NCBI GenBank assembly: GCA_002407855.1
Contig: DHPF01000003.1
Coordinates: forward strand, 57,372-121,371
DNA: 64,000 bases
Direction of reading: 5' to 3'
From: Bacteroidales bacterium UBA5371
GTDB taxonomy: Bacteria > Bacteroidota > Bacteroidia > Bacteroidales > P3
A program made the position numbers and the translations under genes. A model generated the notes under the pieces. The model was given only the letters and a program-made list of their open reading frames with translations, was not told the DNA's origin and searched no databases. Positions 1-9,725 of the stretch are shown here, piece after piece (position 1 is the stretch's first letter; every line of letters starts with the position of its first letter).

Positions 1-1068
1 AAGTCCTTTTATTTCTTTTCCTTTTTCGTAGTTCTCAGGATAACCCTTTGCAACCATCATAACGCAAGTTGCAAAACGAGGGTCTATATCTAAATTAATG
101 CTATCAAGAGATTGAGTTCTCAAACAATTAAAGACTTCTAATATATCCGATTTTATTCTTGGAAAAACTACTTCCGTTTCAGGGTCTCCCATTCTTACGT
201 TATACTCTATAACATAAGGCTCTTGCTTAACATTCATCAGCCCAATAAAGATAAAGCCTTGATAATTTATATTCTCATTCTTTAAGCCTTGAATTGTAGG
301 GCGAATTATCCTTTTCTCAACCTTTTGCATAAAATCTTCATCGGCAAAAGAAATAGGACTAATGCTTCCCATTCCACCTGTATTTAAACCAGTATCGTTT
401 TCACCAATACGTTTATAGTCTTTTGCAACAGGGAGTACTTTATAGTTTGTGCCATCTGTTAGAACAAATACGCTGCATTCAATTCCACTTAAAAACTCTT
501 CAATAACAACCTTATTGGAAGCAGTCCCAAATTTATTGTTTTCAAGCATTTGAGTTAGTTCTTTTTCTGCCTCTTCCAATGTGTTAAGTATAACAACTCC
601 CTTACCTGCTGCCAAACCATCGGCCTTCAAAACATAGGGTGGGGATAATGTGCTTAGGAACTTTTTCCCTTGGTTAAGGGTTTCCTTATAAAAGGTTTTG
701 TAGCGAGCGGTTGGGATATTATTCTTTTGCATAAAGGATTTAGCAAAATCTTTACTCCCTTCCAAATTGGCACCCTCTTTACTTGGTCCAACAATCAGAA
801 TATCTCTTAATTCATTATCGTTATGGAAATAGTCCCAAATGCCATCAACCAATGGTTGCTCTGGTCCTACTACAACCATTTCAATATTATTTCCCTTTAC
901 AAAGGCTTTTATCTTAGAGAAATCAGACCCTATGTTTACATTTTCACCACATAGGGAAGTACCAGGGTTACCTGGCGAAATAAAGAGCTTAGTAAGTAAT
1001 TTGCTTTCCTGTATTTTGAGGGCAATGGCGTGTTCTCTTGCACCAGAACCTAATAATAATATGTTCAT
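1..1068 (-). CDS. purD: Phosphoribosylamine-glycine ligase PurD (C-terminus cut by window edge)
   Basis: PurD joins glycine to phosphoribosylamine with ATP, giving GAR in purine synthesis in the cytoplasm. The reverse frame opens at 1068 with MNILLLGSGAREHAIA, the family's dinucleotide-fold start. It continues through the ATP-grasp segment PPYVLKADGLAAGKGV and the catalytic-loop signature EYNVRMGDPETE, and is still open at base 1 (MVAKGYPENYEKG). That is 356 codons against a usual ~420, so about 65 residues lie outside the window. No stop or frameshift is visible. The gene starts 16 bases after the rnr stop codon and is probably cotranscribed with rnr. Identification is secure from the motifs. 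Confidence 0.95.
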   Translation of the reverse strand, partial: MNILLLGSGAREHAIALKIQESKLLTKLFISPGNPGTSLCGENVNIGSDFSKIKAFVKGNNIEMVVVGPEQPLVDGIWDYFHNDNELRDILIVGPSKEGANLEGSKDFAKSFMQKNNIPTARYKTFYKETLNQGKKFLSTLSPPYVLKADGLAAGKGVVILNTLEEAEKELTQMLENNKFGTASNKVVIEEFLSGIECSVFVLTDGTNYKVLPVAKDYKRIGENDTGLNTGGMGSISPISFADEDFMQKVEKRIIRPTIQGLKNENINYQGFIFIGLMNVKQEPYVIEYNVRMGDPETEVVFPRIKSDILEVFNCLRTQSLDSINLDIDPRFATCVMMVAKGYPENYEKGKEIKGL

Positions 1069-1084
1069 TAAATATATACGTTTT

Positions 1085-3364
1085 CTATTTTCTGCCTTTA
1101 CGATTTTGCTTATGATTATTTTGCTTTGAGTTTTTGGAGTTATTATTTTGTCTTCCTTGTTCACTATTAAATTTCTCTGGTGAAAAGTCTCTCATCTCAG
1201 CAGGGAACTCTCCATCATCAACCAACGAAAAGTCCATTTGCTTTTTAAATAAATCAACACTCTCAACCTTAATCTTAATTGCATCACCCAAACGATAAGT
1301 CCTATTATACTTTCTTCCCACCACTTGATAATTATCTTCGTCAATATAGTAGAAGTCATCAGTCAGCGTACGAATAGGTATAAGTCCTTCGCATTTATTC
1401 TCGTCAATCAAAACATAAATTCCCCATTTGCTTATTCCAGAGATAGCTCCTTTAAAGACTTGCCCTATTTTGTCAGAAAGAAACTCTGCCTGCTTGTATT
1501 TCACAGACACTCTTTCTGCCTCAGCAGCTCGTTTTTCCATTAATGAACAATGCTCACACCTTTCCTCATACACCTCTTTACTAACAGAAGGTTTGTCATT
1601 AAGATATAGCTCTAAAAGACGATGAAGCATTAAATCAGGATAACGTCTAATAGGGGAAGTAAAATGAGAATAGAAAGGGAAAGACAAACCATAATGCCCA
1701 ATATTATGAGTTGAATAATACGCCTTAGACATTGTACGAATAGCAATACTTGAAATCATAGTCTCTTCGCCCTTGCCTGCAATATCCCTAAACAAATCAT
1801 TAAAACTCTTAACCAATGCACTTCTGCTTTCGGTGTTAATGGTGTAGCCTAACTTACTAACAAACTCCGTAAAAACATTTAACTTATCAGGATTAGGCTC
1901 ATCGTGAACCCTATAAATAAATGTCTTTGCCTCCTTATTACCTTTTTTATCCTTACCAATCTTCTCTGCAACACGCTTGTTGGCAAGCAGCATAAACTCT
2001 TCAATTAACCAGTTAGCCTCTTTACTTTCTTTTATATATATACCAATAGGCTTAGCGTTTTCATCTAAACGAAACTTCACCTCCTGCGATTCAAAGTTTA
2101 TGGCTCCTGTTTTAAACCTTTGCTTCCGAAGAATAGTTGCAAGACGATTAACAGGCAAGAGATAATCCTGCATCTCACCATTTTCTTCTTCTATTATCTT
2201 TTGAACCTCTTCATAAGTAAATCTTCTATCGGAGTTAATAATACCTTTCCCAAACCACTGATTGATTATCTCAGCCTTATTGTTCATCTCAAAAATTGCA
2301 GAAAAAGTTAAGCTATCCTCACCCTGCCTTAAAGAACAAACCCCATTACTTAGCTTCTCAGGCAACATTGGAATTGTCCTATCAACCAAATACACAGAGG
2401 TTGCCCTTTTAAAAGCTTCTTGGTCAATTGCCGAATTGGGCTTAACATAATAAGAAACATCAGCAATATGAACCCCAACTTCATAATTTCCATTCTCTAA
2501 AACCCTAAATGAAATAGCATCATCAAAATCTTTTGCATCAGAGGGGTCAATAGTGAAAGTAGTAATGGAACGAAAGTCTCTTCGCTTGTCAATCTCTTGT
2601 TGTGGAATTTCCTCACTTATAGCCTTAGCTTCCTGTTCAACAGGCTCTGGAAAAGCCAAAGGAAATCCAAATTCAGCCAATATTGAAAGCATTTCCGTGT
2701 TGTTCTCTCCGTGTTTTCCCAAAATCTGAACCACCTTTCCAAAAGGATTATTAGCCCTTTGAGGCCATTCAGTCATCTCAACCAAAACCTTGTCATCTTC
2801 CTTTGCACCATTTAGGTCATCTAATTGTAAGAATATATCCACAGGCATAGAAGGACTATCAGGAATAAAGAAAGCATAACGCGGATGCTTCTGTATGCTA
2901 CCAACAAATATTGTACGAGCCCTTTGAAGAATTTCGGTTATCTGTCCTTCGGGCTTTCTGCCCTTACGACGAGGGAAAAGATAAACCTTTACCTTATCGT
3001 TATGAAGAGCATGATTAGTATTGTTTGGAGCAATATAAATATCTTCATTTCCATTGTCAGGGATTACATAAGCCTTAGAGGTTTGTTTCATATCAACCGT
3101 TCCAATAACATAATTGGAAGGGAGGATTTCATCGCTAATATACCTTGAATCTAAGAGATATTTACCTTTACTTTGTTCAATAAGAATATTTTTTTCGCTT
3201 AACTCTAATATATGGTTCAAAACCATTTGAACAGAGGCTCTATCGTTAGAGCCTAATCGTGAAGCTACCTGTTTATAGTTCAGAGCTTCAAAAGGAGACT
3301 TAGCGAAAATTTTTAATATAGATGTTACTATCTTTGAATTAGGAATTGATTTGTTTTCTTTCAT
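1085..3364 (-). CDS. rnr: Ribonuclease R (RNase II/VacB family)
   Basis: A processive 3'-to-5' exoribonuclease that degrades structured RNA. The 759-residue protein has an N-terminal winged-helix region (~1-70), cold-shock/OB segments, and the RNB catalytic domain with the acidic motif IDPSDAKDFDDAISF at about residues 270-284. RNB signatures HIADVSYYV and HFTSPIRRYPDLMLHR follow. An S1 domain starts at about residue 633 (GQVFKGAISGISKWGIYV), and the tail is rich in Lys and Asn, which is typical of RNase R rather than RNase II. Length matches the family. The start at 3364 sits about 20 bases below a good Bacteroidota promoter (3385-3418). purD follows after 16 bases. Confidence 0.95.
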   Translation of the reverse strand: MKENKSIPNSKIVTSILKIFAKSPFEALNYKQVASRLGSNDRASVQMVLNHILELSEKNILIEQSKGKYLLDSRYISDEILPSNYVIGTVDMKQTSKAYVIPDNGNEDIYIAPNNTNHALHNDKVKVYLFPRRKGRKPEGQITEILQRARTIFVGSIQKHPRYAFFIPDSPSMPVDIFLQLDDLNGAKEDDKVLVEMTEWPQRANNPFGKVVQILGKHGENNTEMLSILAEFGFPLAFPEPVEQEAKAISEEIPQQEIDKRRDFRSITTFTIDPSDAKDFDDAISFRVLENGNYEVGVHIADVSYYVKPNSAIDQEAFKRATSVYLVDRTIPMLPEKLSNGVCSLRQGEDSLTFSAIFEMNNKAEIINQWFGKGIINSDRRFTYEEVQKIIEEENGEMQDYLLPVNRLATILRKQRFKTGAINFESQEVKFRLDENAKPIGIYIKESKEANWLIEEFMLLANKRVAEKIGKDKKGNKEAKTFIYRVHDEPNPDKLNVFTEFVSKLGYTINTESRSALVKSFNDLFRDIAGKGEETMISSIAIRTMSKAYYSTHNIGHYGLSFPFYSHFTSPIRRYPDLMLHRLLELYLNDKPSVSKEVYEERCEHCSLMEKRAAEAERVSVKYKQAEFLSDKIGQVFKGAISGISKWGIYVLIDENKCEGLIPIRTLTDDFYYIDEDNYQVVGRKYNRTYRLGDAIKIKVESVDLFKKQMDFSLVDDGEFPAEMRDFSPEKFNSEQGRQNNNSKNSKQNNHKQNRKGRK

Positions 3365-3384
3365 AAATGCTCTAATTTAAAGCA

Positions 3385-3418
3385 CAAAGATACTAAATAT
3401 TTAGATTAAATATACAAA
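3385..3418 (-). promoter_or_regulatory. Bacteroidota-type promoter for rnr-purD
   Basis: On the minus strand TTTG (3418-3415) is followed after 22 bases by TATCTTTG (3392-3385). This fits the -33 TTTG / -7 TAnnTTTG consensus of the phylum and puts the transcript start just ahead of the rnr ATG. Confidence 0.6.
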
Positions 3419-3536
3419 AACATAGATTAAGGATTTGTTAAATTGTAATCAAGAGATGGATAATTTAAATCAAATTCTAATAATATCTTCAAGAGATTTG
3501 CGTTAAAACCAAAAAACAACCCTTAGTTCTAAGTTA

Positions 3537-3923
3537 ATGAAGAAACAATTCTATAAGAAACCATCGTTTTGGAGAAGATTTACTATAATATTATTCCTGA
3601 TTTTCATTGCTCTAAGCTTTAGACCAATTATCAATCCAAAGGAAAAAGACTGCACAAAAATAACTCTTACCCTAAAAGACTATAAATATATTAAAGAAAA
3701 AAGGGATATACATATAATTGTTGAAAATAGCTCTAAGCACTATTATATCAATAATATATCGGAGCAAGATATTGACTTTGCTGATTTAGAAAGGCTCAAA
3801 GGTAAGGATATCGTTCTTTATGTTGTCAATCATTGGACACTATTAGACCCTAAGCAAAACAATAAACACATTGCAAGGCTTTCAAATGGTGCCGAAACAC
3901 AAATCCTATATACTGAATTTTAA
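3537..3923 (+). CDS. Small membrane-anchored protein of unknown function
   Basis: The 128-residue product is not recognised. It has a basic N-terminus (KKQFYKKPSFWRR) followed by one hydrophobic segment at about residues 13-29, suggesting a signal anchor with a ~95-residue extracytoplasmic domain. That domain is polar, with no cysteines beyond one near residue 39 and no obvious motif. It lies divergent from rnr and 64 bases ahead of the MurL-MurD-like gene, which has its own promoter, so a shared operon is uncertain. Coding is likely from length and normal composition. Confidence 0.6.
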   Translation: MKKQFYKKPSFWRRFTIILFLIFIALSFRPIINPKEKDCTKITLTLKDYKYIKEKRDIHIIVENSSKHYYINNISEQDIDFADLERLKGKDIVLYVVNHWTLLDPKQNNKHIARLSNGAETQILYTEF

Positions 3924-3932
3924 ATCTTAACC

Positions 3933-3960
3933 TTGGTTAAAAATTTTCTTTGTATTTTTG
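3933..3960 (+). promoter_or_regulatory. Promoter of the MurL-MurD-like gene; decides its start
   Basis: TTGG (3933-3936), 16 bases, then TATTTTTG (3953-3960), a TAnnTTTG -7 box. A possible upstream TTG start at 3958 lies inside the -7 box, so it would not be on the transcript; the ATG at 3988 is the usable start. Confidence 0.5.
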
Positions 3961-3987
3961 TTTATTAATTCAAAATTATACTCCTCT

Positions 3988-6708
3988 ATGACCCAAAGAA
4001 AGAACAACCAGAAGAAGTTTGAACAACTCAGAATAGACTATCCTCTCTTCATATATAGAAACTACACCTACTCAATTGATACGGAAAAAGAAACCATAGA
4101 TATTGAATTTGAGTTTGAGTGTGGTGAGTTTTACTTTAAGCCAACTCTTAATTTCAGTATTGGAAAATCAATACAAACCATAACAAAGCCAGAAGATTTA
4201 TCTGTATTAGTCTTCAATATTGGAATGGTAGAACTTATAAGTTATTGGAAAGCTTTTGCTTCTCCCATACTCATTATTGAAACAGGGACACTAACAGATA
4301 GCCAGATAGCCTTTTGGAAAAAGCTTTATTTTAATGGATTAGGCGAATATTTCTATCTCAATAAAATTGAAACAACTCTTGACAACTTTATGACCATAGT
4401 GCCAACTGGAAGGGAGTTTGCAAAGATAAAACCTAAGTTTAGCCATAATCAGAACAAAGTTATAGTTCCAATTGGAGGGGGAAAAGACTCTGCTGTAACC
4501 TTTGCAATGCTTAGGCAAAACGGCTTTGATACAATTCCTCTTATTATAAATCCACGAAAGGCAAACACCGATACCCTATTGGCAGAAAACTATAAAGGCA
4601 ACCAGCTAACAATAATAAGGGTTTTAGATACAAAACTTTTAGAGCTTAATGAAAAAGGATACCTCAATGGTCATACTCCGTTTTCTGCCCTCTTAGCCTT
4701 TGCAACATTGCTACCTTCATTTGCATTGGGAGTTCCCGACATAGCTCTTAGCAATGAAAACTCTGCCAACGAATCAACCGTGAAAGGACAAGATATAAAT
4801 CATCAATACTCAAAGAGTTTTGAGTTTGAACAAGATTTTAGAGCCTATGTGAAGGAGTTTATTTCCGAAGGGTTTAATTATTTCAGTTTCCTACGTCCTC
4901 TTGCTGAGCTGCAAATAGCCCAATTATTCTCCACCTTAACGCAGTTTCACCCCATATTCCGTAGCTGTAATGTAGGCAGCAAAACAAATTCTTGGTGTTG
5001 CAATTGTCCTAAATGCTTATTTGCATACTTAATATTATCTCCATTCATATCACAAGAAAAGCTAACAAAATACTTTGGAGCAGACCTCTTAAACGCTATT
5101 TCACTACACGATACCTTTGACCAGCTAATAGGTAAAGCCAAAGTTAAACCCTTTGAATGTATTGGAACAATAGAAGAGGTAAACTTAGCCATAGCCCTCA
5201 CAATAGAGAATTTCCCTCAAACAAAAAACCAATACTTCACAAGTTATTGGAAAGAGTTCTGTAATTCTACTCCCTATTTAGAAATGGATAAATCAAAATT
5301 TCTCTACACCTTATCTCAAGAACATAACCTCTTAAACAAATATCTTTCAATACTGAATAACCATTATGCTATCTATAAAAAGGCAGAACTCATTAGGCTT
5401 TTGGCCGACAAACAAATCATAATATTTGGATTAGGTAAGGAAGGAGCTTCAACTTACCAACTCTTTAAGAAGCTTTTTCCGCATAAGAAACTCCTTTTGC
5501 AAGATTCCAACACCAATTTAAGCCAAGACCCAGAGCTAATGGAAGCCCTTAGTCAAAAGAAGATTAAACTCTATTTGGGTGAACAATCGCAAAGAGCCAT
5601 TAACCAACAAGTCAGAACCAATATAGTGATTAAGTCGCCAGGGATAGCCAATTCTCATATGGAAAAACCTTATAAAGAACAGATGTTAAGCTCACAAACT
5701 GACCTCTTCCTAAGGCTTTATGGCTCACAATGTATTGGAGTAACCGGCACCAAAGGAAAGAGTACTACTTCAACTCTTATCTATAATATTATTAAGGCAA
5801 AACATAAAGATACTTTGCTTGCAGGGAATATTGGAGTGCCTATGTTCGATTTGATTGATAAAATCACACCTAATACAATAATAGTTTTAGAGCTATCGGC
5901 TCATCAGCTACAATACATTAAACAATCACCAAAGGTTTCTGTGCTTTTAAATCTCTATGAGGAACATCTTGACCATTTTGAAAGTTTTGAGGATTATCAA
6001 AAAGCAAAGCTAAATATAATCAAATACCAAGAAGGGAAAGAGAATGCTTTTATATATAATGCAAATGACAAACTAATAAGCCAGTGGATAAAGAAACTAA
6101 ACCCTTCTTCAACTCTTATCCCAATTGATGTAAAAGACTATGAGTTTGAAGAGCCTAAGTTTTTAAAAGGAGAGCATAATAAGTTTAATATAATGCTTGC
6201 CTATGAAGCTGCAAAGTTTCTTAAAACAGAAAGCAAAAAGGGATTAAATCAAATATTAGAGTTTAAGGGATTGGAACATAGGTTGGAATTTGTTGGAACA
6301 ATAAACAAAATAGACTACTACAACGACTCCATTTCAACCATTCCTCAAACCACTATCTCGGCTCTTAATTCCTTAGAGGGAGTTCAAACCATTATCTTAG
6401 GAGGAAAAGACAGGGGAATTGATTACTCCGTTTTGCAAAACATACTTTACGACTACAAAGACTTAAAGAATATTGTTTTTGTTGGTAAGGCAGGAGAAAA
6501 GATGCAAAAACTAATAAAGCAAAACCCTAAGAAGAAATCTCTATTCCTTATTTCAAACAATTATAATGAGATTGTAGCTTGGTGTAAGCAAGTAACCTCA
6601 AAAGGAAAGAAAGTATTATTAAGTCCAGCTGCTTCGAGCTACGATTCTTTCAAAAACTTTGAAGAAAGGGGTAAGGTCTTTAAGCAATTAGTCCTTAAAG
6701 AAGAGTAA
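3988..6708 (+). CDS. MurL-like glutamate epimerase fused to a MurD2-like ligase
   Basis: The 906-residue protein has two halves. Residues ~1-450 resemble MurL, which uses ATP to epimerise the terminal L-Glu of UDP-MurNAc-L-Ala-L-Glu. A PP-loop-type motif GGGKDSAVTF lies at ~163-172 and a Cys cluster CCNCPKC at ~337-343. Residues ~465-906 are a Mur ligase: N-terminal GLGKEGAST, P-loop GVTGTKGKSTTST at ~584, ELSAHQL, carbamylated-Lys context YQKAKLNI, and C-terminal LLSPAASSYDSFKNFEERG. The usual MurD segment NDSKATN, which contacts D-Glu, reads NDSISTIPQTT (~779). That suits an L-Glu-adding MurD2. One polypeptide would then attach L-Glu and invert it. In Xanthomonas the two activities are separate proteins. 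The ATG at 3988 was chosen because upstream TTG lies in the promoter. The fold call is strong; the L-Glu specificity is inferred. Confidence 0.85.
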   Translation: MTQRKNNQKKFEQLRIDYPLFIYRNYTYSIDTEKETIDIEFEFECGEFYFKPTLNFSIGKSIQTITKPEDLSVLVFNIGMVELISYWKAFASPILIIETGTLTDSQIAFWKKLYFNGLGEYFYLNKIETTLDNFMTIVPTGREFAKIKPKFSHNQNKVIVPIGGGKDSAVTFAMLRQNGFDTIPLIINPRKANTDTLLAENYKGNQLTIIRVLDTKLLELNEKGYLNGHTPFSALLAFATLLPSFALGVPDIALSNENSANESTVKGQDINHQYSKSFEFEQDFRAYVKEFISEGFNYFSFLRPLAELQIAQLFSTLTQFHPIFRSCNVGSKTNSWCCNCPKCLFAYLILSPFISQEKLTKYFGADLLNAISLHDTFDQLIGKAKVKPFECIGTIEEVNLAIALTIENFPQTKNQYFTSYWKEFCNSTPYLEMDKSKFLYTLSQEHNLLNKYLSILNNHYAIYKKAELIRLLADKQIIIFGLGKEGASTYQLFKKLFPHKKLLLQDSNTNLSQDPELMEALSQKKIKLYLGEQSQRAINQQVRTNIVIKSPGIANSHMEKPYKEQMLSSQTDLFLRLYGSQCIGVTGTKGKSTTSTLIYNIIKAKHKDTLLAGNIGVPMFDLIDKITPNTIIVLELSAHQLQYIKQSPKVSVLLNLYEEHLDHFESFEDYQKAKLNIIKYQEGKENAFIYNANDKLISQWIKKLNPSSTLIPIDVKDYEFEEPKFLKGEHNKFNIMLAYEAAKFLKTESKKGLNQILEFKGLEHRLEFVGTINKIDYYNDSISTIPQTTISALNSLEGVQTIILGGKDRGIDYSVLQNILYDYKDLKNIVFVGKAGEKMQKLIKQNPKKKSLFLISNNYNEIVAWCKQVTSKGKKVLLSPAASSYDSFKNFEERGKVFKQLVLKEE

Positions 6709-6722
6709 TAAAGTTATTCTTC

Positions 6723-8234
6723 TTAGAGCTTCTTTTGAGGGAATATATCCTTATTGCGATAAATTATATTTCTATAATTCCTACTATTAGGATTTATGTT
6801 TTGAAGCATTTGGTCAATGAAACTTGTCTCAATGGTAGTTTCATATTCAATGTTAGGATAAGTCTCTTTTATCTTATTTACTCTATTGTCAATGTTTTCT
6901 TCCCCTTCAAAGATGAAAAAGCTTGGAATAGGCTTTTGATTAATATCTAATCTATCAACGTTTTCTTTACTTATCTCATAAAAAGGAGTCCATTGTCCTA
7001 AATAAGCTCTTGGGAACATACTAACGCTTTTATTCGTATTCTCAACAGCAAAAGCTCCAATATTATTGTAATGGCTCAAATAAACCATTGTTTCAACCTT
7101 TGACTTTTTAGAGTAGTGAATGGTAGTTGGAATAATTAAAATGGTATTAAACACAAGTGAAATCCAAAAACATATCTTAATTGTCTTTCTTATCCATCTA
7201 TGGCTATTATACTTATTCATTATATCCACTAAACTAATTATACCTAATATAATTATAAAAGCAAGTATTGGGAATATAAAACGTTCTTGTTTGTTAGGGA
7301 ATAGGCTATGAAATAAAAGGAAACAAAATGAAGGCAGAAATAGGAATAATCTCTTGTATCCGTAGAAGAATCCAAAGAGTAGTAATATGCTAATAGGAGG
7401 CAGTAAAACCCCAACTATTACTCCCAAATAATTATGCCATGGTGCATTAGGATAGGCTCCTGAGTGCGTGAAATTATACATTATATACTCTTGCATTTCA
7501 GCAAAAGGACGCTTCCAAATATATAAATCGGCTCCTTGGGTTAGGAAGAAAGCTACCAAAAGTACAAAAGTCCAAATAATGGCTTCTTTAAACTGCTTAT
7601 AAATAAGCATTGCTAAACCAAAGCCTCCAATAAAAAAGATAACCTGAAAACGTAGTGCAAAAGCAATAGCCATCAACAAGGCAGAGTAAATTATATTAGA
7701 TGTTTTGGGTTTGGTGTCTTTAATGTAAAGATATGTTGCCCAAAGTAAGAAAGGAACACACACAATCTCAACAAGGTTTCTTACCGATAGCCAAGGCATT
7801 ACCCAATACAAAGCTAAAAACCACCCAACTATATTAGCAGTCTTCTTGTTTTGAGTTACGCTATAAGTTATCTTATATCCAAAATATATTGTTAGTAAGG
7901 AAAGAAGAGCATGAAAAAATCTAACAAAATACATTTGTGTATCTAAGGCAGTGATACCTATAAATGATAGAATTTTAAAGAAGAAGAAAGAAAGTACAGG
8001 ATAAAAGAGTGAATGTCCCTCAGGTCTTGCATTCTCACCTTGCGATTGAGGAAGCCAATTATTATAATCGTAACCATCAACCCAAGAACGAGAGCTTTCA
8101 ATGATAAGAAAATGGTCATCGTGCATACCATATCCCTTAGCAAAGAAAACGCTCAAAAGGCGTATTGCTAACGCCACAAGCAATATTATAGATAAGGGGT
8201 TCTTTTTGTAATAATCTATCAATTTTTGTTTCAT
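6723..8234 (-). CDS. GT-C glycosyltransferase, family 22-like, integral membrane
   Basis: The 503-residue polytopic protein has about ten hydrophobic segments. An acidic pair HDDHF follows the first one (~residue 38), the usual place for the catalytic aspartates of lipid-linked-sugar GT-C enzymes. A segment NKQERFIFPI (~residue 312) resembles the H-K-E-x-R-F motif of GT22 (ALG/PIG-B-type) mannosyltransferases. It probably transfers a sugar from a polyprenyl-phosphate donor at the outer face of the inner membrane; acceptor and sugar cannot be told. It follows the glmM-like gene after 8 bases on the same strand, consistent with surface glycan synthesis. A GT39/GT83 assignment is the main alternative. 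Confidence 0.75.
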   Translation of the reverse strand: MKQKLIDYYKKNPLSIILLVALAIRLLSVFFAKGYGMHDDHFLIIESSRSWVDGYDYNNWLPQSQGENARPEGHSLFYPVLSFFFFKILSFIGITALDTQMYFVRFFHALLSLLTIYFGYKITYSVTQNKKTANIVGWFLALYWVMPWLSVRNLVEIVCVPFLLWATYLYIKDTKPKTSNIIYSALLMAIAFALRFQVIFFIGGFGLAMLIYKQFKEAIIWTFVLLVAFFLTQGADLYIWKRPFAEMQEYIMYNFTHSGAYPNAPWHNYLGVIVGVLLPPISILLLFGFFYGYKRLFLFLPSFCFLLFHSLFPNKQERFIFPILAFIIILGIISLVDIMNKYNSHRWIRKTIKICFWISLVFNTILIIPTTIHYSKKSKVETMVYLSHYNNIGAFAVENTNKSVSMFPRAYLGQWTPFYEISKENVDRLDINQKPIPSFFIFEGEENIDNRVNKIKETYPNIEYETTIETSFIDQMLQNINPNSRNYRNIIYRNKDIFPQKKL

Positions 8235-8242
8235 AGCTTATT

Positions 8243-9643
8243 CTATTTCATATCATCTCTGATAATATTTGTAATATCTTCCATTATAACCTTTGCCAAG
8301 TGGTCGGCTTTGGTAATATTATCACTTTCTGAATAAATTCTAATGATTGGTTCGGTGTTGCTCTTACGCAAATGAACCCATTGTGTATCAAAATTTATCT
8401 TTACTCCGTCAATAGTTATAACATCATAAGAAGAATACTTCTTTGCTATCTCTTCCAAAATCTTATCAACATTAATATCCGCAGTTAGCTCCATTTTGTT
8501 TTTGGAAATAAAGTAATCAGGATAAGAATCTCTAAGAGCAGAGGCTTTAATATTCTTTTTAGCAAGTAAAGTTAAGAAAAGAGCAATCCCAACCAAAGCA
8601 TCTCTACCATAGTGAAGCTCAGGATAAATAACTCCGCCATTTCCCTCACCTCCAATTATAGCATTTTTCTCTTTCATTAACTCAACCACATTAACCTCTC
8701 CAACAGCCGAAGCATAGTAGTTTTGACCATGTTTTTCGGTAATATCTCTTAGGGCTCTTGTGGAAGAAAGATTAGAAACGGTATTGCCTGGCGTATGAGA
8801 AAGTACGTAATCGGAAATAGCAACCAAAGTGTATTCTTCTCCAAAACTTCTTCCATTCTCACACACAATTGCCAAGCGATCAACATCAGGATCAACCACA
8901 AAACCAACATCACATTTATTCTCAACAACCTTTTCGCAAATCTCTGTAATATTTTCAGGCAATGGCTCTGGATTATGAGCAAAATGTCCGGTAGGTTCTT
9001 GATTTAATCCTACAATAGAGCTTACTCCCAAAGCCTTTAAGAGTTTAGGTAAAACAATTCCTCCGGTAGAATTAACAGCATCAAAACACACCTTAAACTT
9101 AGCTTTTTTGATGCTTTCAACATCCACAAGAGGTAGGTTGATTATGTGTTCAATATGTTTGTCAATGCTTGAATCATCCTTAGAATAGCTTCCTAAAAGC
9201 ATAACATCAGCAAACAAAAAGTTAGGATTAGCAGCAAGCTCCAAAACCCTTTGACCTTCTTTTGCATTAATAAATTCACCTTTGCCATTAAGGAGTTTGA
9301 GTGCATTCCACTGAATTGGATTATGACTTGCAGTGAGTATAATACCTCCATCGGCTTCTTGGTCAGTAACAGCCATTTCAACAGTAGGAGTGGTAGAAAG
9401 CCCTGTATCCACAACATCAACACCCATTCCCATCAAGGTTCCAACCGCCAAATGTGAAACCATTTCGCCCGATATTCTTGCATCTCTTCCAATAACAATT
9501 TTCAATTTATCCTTTTTAGAGCTTTCCTTAATAAACTGAGCAAAAGCCGAAGTAAACTTAACAATATCAATAGGCGTTAGAGCCTCAGTTTCTTTTCCTC
9601 CAATAGTTCCTCGAAAACCAGAGATAGATTTAATTAACGACAT
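8243..9643 (-). CDS. glmM: Phosphoglucosamine mutase / phosphohexomutase
   Basis: An alpha-D-phosphohexomutase of 466 residues. It starts MSLIKSISGFRGTIGG and carries the phosphoserine loop TASHNP (~residue 104), the metal-binding loop DPDVDRLA (~250), the sugar loop GEGNGGVIYP and the phosphate loop RKSNTEPIIRIY (~424). Bacteroidota GlmM proteins look like this; they convert GlcN-6-P to GlcN-1-P for UDP-GlcNAc and peptidoglycan. Phosphomannomutase activity cannot be excluded from motifs. The frame opens upstream at 9709, but a promoter-like TAATTTTG lies at 9689-9682, so the ATG at 9643 is taken. The GT-C gene follows after 8 bases. Confidence 0.85.
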   Translation of the reverse strand: MSLIKSISGFRGTIGGKETEALTPIDIVKFTSAFAQFIKESSKKDKLKIVIGRDARISGEMVSHLAVGTLMGMGVDVVDTGLSTTPTVEMAVTDQEADGGIILTASHNPIQWNALKLLNGKGEFINAKEGQRVLELAANPNFLFADVMLLGSYSKDDSSIDKHIEHIINLPLVDVESIKKAKFKVCFDAVNSTGGIVLPKLLKALGVSSIVGLNQEPTGHFAHNPEPLPENITEICEKVVENKCDVGFVVDPDVDRLAIVCENGRSFGEEYTLVAISDYVLSHTPGNTVSNLSSTRALRDITEKHGQNYYASAVGEVNVVELMKEKNAIIGGEGNGGVIYPELHYGRDALVGIALFLTLLAKKNIKASALRDSYPDYFISKNKMELTADINVDKILEEIAKKYSSYDVITIDGVKINFDTQWVHLRKSNTEPIIRIYSESDNITKADHLAKVIMEDITNIIRDDMK

Positions 9644-9681
9644 AAAAAAGTTTTGTTTTGTGTGTTTAAATTTAAGAAAAG

Positions 9682-9710
9682 CAAAATTACAAAAAAAACA
9701 ACTAAACAAA
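9682..9710 (-). promoter_or_regulatory. Promoter for the glmM-like gene
   Basis: Minus-strand TTTG (9710-9707), 17 bases, TAATTTTG (9689-9682). It lies between the TlpA-like gene and the ATG at 9643, supporting independent transcription and the shorter start. Confidence 0.45.
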
Positions 9711-9725
9711 GAATAAAATAACTCT

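Noticed and set aside
8243..9709. GlmM start at 9709
   Set aside because: The extra 22 residues (MFSCFFCNFAFLKF...) are not family-like and overlap a promoter-like element.
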